A stretch of DNA of 8,200 nt from the NCBI GenBank assembly GCA_019420325.1, contig JAHZHK010000048.1, positions 1 to 8,200 on the forward strand, read 5' to 3'. The position numbers and the translations under genes were made by a program. The notes beneath the pieces are model-generated. The model made no database searches and was not told the DNA's origin. It was given only the letters and a program-made list of their open reading frames with translations. Source of the DNA: Coriobacteriaceae bacterium. Lineage in GTDB: Bacteria > Actinomycetota > Coriobacteriia > Coriobacteriales > UMGS124. This document shows, in pieces, positions 6,365-8,200 of the stretch (the first letter of the stretch is position 1; each line of letters begins with the position of its first letter).

Positions 6365-6816
6365 GTCGGTCTCCCTTCGGGTCATCTCAAAACGACGGTG
6401 CCCACGATAGGGCCGGGAGTTTGCCGATGGGAGGCGGTTACGTTAGGGGCGGGTGAGAACATGTGGTCGTGCTAGTGGCAAATTGGATTCCACGGGATGT
6501 CCGGTCGATTGCAGGTGGTGTTTGGCCTGCTTGCTGCTGTAATACGGGCTGCGGCTGACCGGCATCCTGCTGGTTTTACCCCCGCCCGACGCCCTCTTTA
6601 CCGCCCCTGCACGTGTGGCTGCTACACTTCGCGCGTCCAATTGTGCCAGCTACGAGGAGCCTGCCTGGAGGCGGGCCTTATCCTCTTTACGTGCGGCTGG
6701 AAGTACGCGCGGTGCTTCGTTATGTTCGCGGTCGGCATGTACATGCTTGTCTGCCTGGGGCCGCTATGGCGACTTGTCCATTGTGTACCTAGGGACGGGG
6801 CTGTGGGTTCTGCTTG
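6365..6816. other. intergenic stretch upstream of the exported hydrolase
   Basis: This 452-base gap lies between two minus-strand genes. It must contain the hydrolase promoter, but I found no pair of -35 and -10 elements good enough to name. Plus-strand frames of 82 and 155 codons run through it and into the regulator's antisense. They are cysteine- and arginine-rich, lack a ribosome binding site and are not supported. The stretch holds copy B of the degenerate shared element. No clear terminator follows the regulator's stop at 6817. Confidence 0.5.
6626..6754. repeat. degenerate shared intergenic element, copy B
   Basis: Block 1 (6626-6650) and block 2 (6719-6747, then GTCTGC at 6749-6754) match those of copy A in order and orientation. 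The blocks are 68 bases apart here against 29 in copy A, a difference of 39, which is a multiple of three. Block 2 carries a perfect 12-base palindrome, GCATGTACATGC (6735-6746). Read on the minus strand from 6744 to 6622, a 40-residue frame shares S-M-Y, T-x-N-x-T, R-A and W-H-N-x-T-R-x-V with the copy A frame. No ribosome binding site precedes it. Confidence 0.5.
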
Positions 6817-8200
6817 TCAAGAAGCGGTGCGACCCCTACGGTACTCCTTGTACAGTCCGATGAGTGCATCTCGCCCGTCGACTTCGAGCTTCTTGTATAG
6901 ATGGGTGACGTGCGTTTTCACGGTTGATTCGGAGATGCACATGAGCTCGGCTACCGCACGGTAGCTCGTGCCTTCCAGTAACTCTTCTAGCACTTCGGTC
7001 TCGCGTTCGGTGAGCCCGCGCGCATCCTTTTGCTCACGGGCAAACGCGCGTGCTGCGCGGTTTGACTCGGAGACTTTTTCCTGAATGACTGCATAGGTCT
7101 TGAGGGCGATGAACACCGCAGCGCCAATGAGGCTGATACTGACGAGCAATGTGTTCGCAATGGCCATCACATGTGGGTCGACCATGCGGTTTGCTCCCAT
7201 TCCGAGAAGCAGCGCCAGCTCGCGTGTTGCCAGCACAAGACAGGCCACGCGTTCTGGCGAGATGCCACAGTAGCACCTCAGGCTAGCCATTTTTGCCATT
7301 ATAACGATATCTATCAGGCAATTTGAGAAAAGCGAGCCTGTCCAGAACAGCTCGTCTGACTCTGAGGAGGCAACAAAGAGCAGATCGAGGCTCAGGCCGA
7401 GAAACAGCAGAACATCTCCAAGCAGATCGACGAAATGCAACGATTCGTTTTCATAGCGGCCGAGGACGGTAAGGAGAATGCAGATGGCGAGCGATGAGGC
7501 GAGCAAAACCCAAAGGCCCACCGTCGCGTTTGACTCACGATGGTAGCGGCCTGCATAGAGAGTGAACCATGCGACAAGGTAGACAAGGGCGGGCAAAACC
7601 ACATAGCGTTGTGCAATGGTTTTGCTAACGAGCTCTTGGTTTTTGGGATAACCGGTTTCACCGATACGAACTTGGGATGAGGAAAGTTCTTTGAAAAGGC
7701 ATGCGGTTGACAGGAGGAGAAGGGCATAACGAGTTGCGGAGAATGCGGAGCTGCGGTCGAGGAGTCCGGAAGGCAGAAGGGAAGAAATCCCGGCCGCAAT
7801 GACACCAAAGGTGGTGCCTGCCGCTATGCAGCGCAGCACGAGAGCGGGTGGGCGGTGGCTGAGGGCATAAATCCAAAGCGTCCAGTACAGCGCAAAGCCA
7901 GCGCCCATCAACAATGAGGAGATGATGACCGTGCCTTGAGGCCATGTGATGTCGGTGGCCGAAAACAGCGTTTTTTGTAGATAGAACGCCACGGCCATGA
8001 GTGCGCCCGCCGCGATGGACAGTGCTGGCAGATGTTTGCGTGCCTTAGGAAAGACGAGCGCGATGATGAGCAGACTGACTAGACAGGAGCCGGCGAGGAC
8101 CATGCGGTAGCGAATGGGTATCTCGGTGAAAGAAGTAAAGGCCCTCGTGTAGAGTGAATAAAACCCAATGAAGCCTGCAGCTGTGAGCGTCGAGATGTTC
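6817..8200 (-). CDS. membrane-bound LuxR-type transcriptional regulator, N-terminus cut by the window edge
   Basis: The minus-strand frame stays open to the right edge, so about 460 residues are visible and only a short N-terminal piece is probably missing. An ATG at 8103 is in frame, but the 32 codons before it (ending GFIGFYSLYTRAF and onward) look like the first membrane segment of the family, so I treat the gene as partial. About twelve hydrophobic segments are followed by a canonical LuxR helix-turn-helix encoded at 7014-6820. It contains LTERETEVLEELLEG, the recognition helix SESTVKTHVTHLYKKL and GRDALI. It should sense a signal at the membrane and activate nearby genes; the exported hydrolase on the same strand, 452 bases downstream, is a possible target. 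Its base composition is lower in GC than the hydrolase (32 of 60 bases in 7081-7140). That fits separate acquisition or weak codon bias. Confidence 0.9.
   Translation of the reverse strand, partial: NISTLTAAGFIGFYSLYTRAFTSFTEIPIRYRMVLAGSCLVSLLIIALVFPKARKHLPALSIAAGALMAVAFYLQKTLFSATDITWPQGTVIISSLLMGAGFALYWTLWIYALSHRPPALVLRCIAAGTTFGVIAAGISSLLPSGLLDRSSAFSATRYALLLLSTACLFKELSSSQVRIGETGYPKNQELVSKTIAQRYVVLPALVYLVAWFTLYAGRYHRESNATVGLWVLLASSLAICILLTVLGRYENESLHFVDLLGDVLLFLGLSLDLLFVASSESDELFWTGSLFSNCLIDIVIMAKMASLRCYCGISPERVACLVLATRELALLLGMGANRMVDPHVMAIANTLLVSISLIGAAVFIALKTYAVIQEKVSESNRAARAFAREQKDARGLTERETEVLEELLEGTSYRAVAELMCISESTVKTHVTHLYKKLEVDGRDALIGLYKEYRRGRTAS

Noticed and set aside
6365..6385. Longer start of the exported hydrolase at 6385
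   Set aside because: The ribosome binding site AAGGGAG lies inside this extension and is correctly spaced only for the ATG at 6364.
6630..6650. Sigma-54 type promoter (TGGCAC) on the minus strand within block 1 of copy B
   Set aside because: The -12 part does not match TTGC at the required spacing, and copy A does not keep the pattern.
6497..6964. 155-codon plus-strand frame with a hydrophobic segment
   Set aside because: Its second half is antisense to the LuxR helix-turn-helix region, it lacks a ribosome binding site, and the hydrophobic part coincides with shared-element block 2.

Overview
The window looks like a chromosomal fragment of a high-GC anaerobic gut actinobacterium of the class Coriobacteriia, most likely Eggerthellaceae (Eggerthella, Slackia, Gordonibacter and relatives). 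This rests on gene types. Two regulators fuse about twelve membrane segments to a C-terminal LuxR-type helix-turn-helix. Between them lies a Tat-exported flavin reductase with an FMN-binding domain in front of a fumarate-reductase-like FAD domain. Arrays of such pairs are characteristic of that family. The genus cannot be fixed from the sequence.

Layout. Positions 1-550 hold no convincing gene but contain a strong palindrome and hairpin-rich DNA. An XRE-type regulator with a membrane tail follows (551-1018, +). It ends at a terminator and faces a small two-helix membrane protein on the minus strand that is split by a frameshift (1082-1319). Positions 1320-1870 are a long, AT-richer intergenic stretch with a candidate minus-strand promoter and a degenerate element. 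The first membrane-bound LuxR regulator (1871-3349, +) is followed after 181 bases by the flavin reductase (3531-5402, +). A large hairpin terminator (5452-5497) separates the reductase from a convergent gene for a Tat-exported isochorismatase-like cysteine hydrolase (5561-6364, -). A second gene-free stretch (6365-6816) carries another copy of the degenerate element. The second membrane LuxR regulator (6817 to the right edge, -) lacks its extreme N-terminus.

How the parts may work together (inference). The reductase probably acts outside the cytoplasmic membrane. It would take electrons onto a covalently bound FMN and pass them through FAD to an unidentified organic acceptor, as in anaerobic flavin-based respiration. 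The adjacent LuxR-type regulator is the natural candidate for sensing that acceptor. The hydrolase is also predicted to be exported, which is unusual for its superfamily, and could process a related substrate on the same side of the membrane. No substrate can be named from sequence alone.

The least explained signal is a two-block degenerate sequence shared by the intergenic stretches around 1407-1495 and 6626-6754. Its differences are nearly all transitions and its spacing difference preserves reading frame. It may be a regulatory element of these loci or the remains of a small gene.
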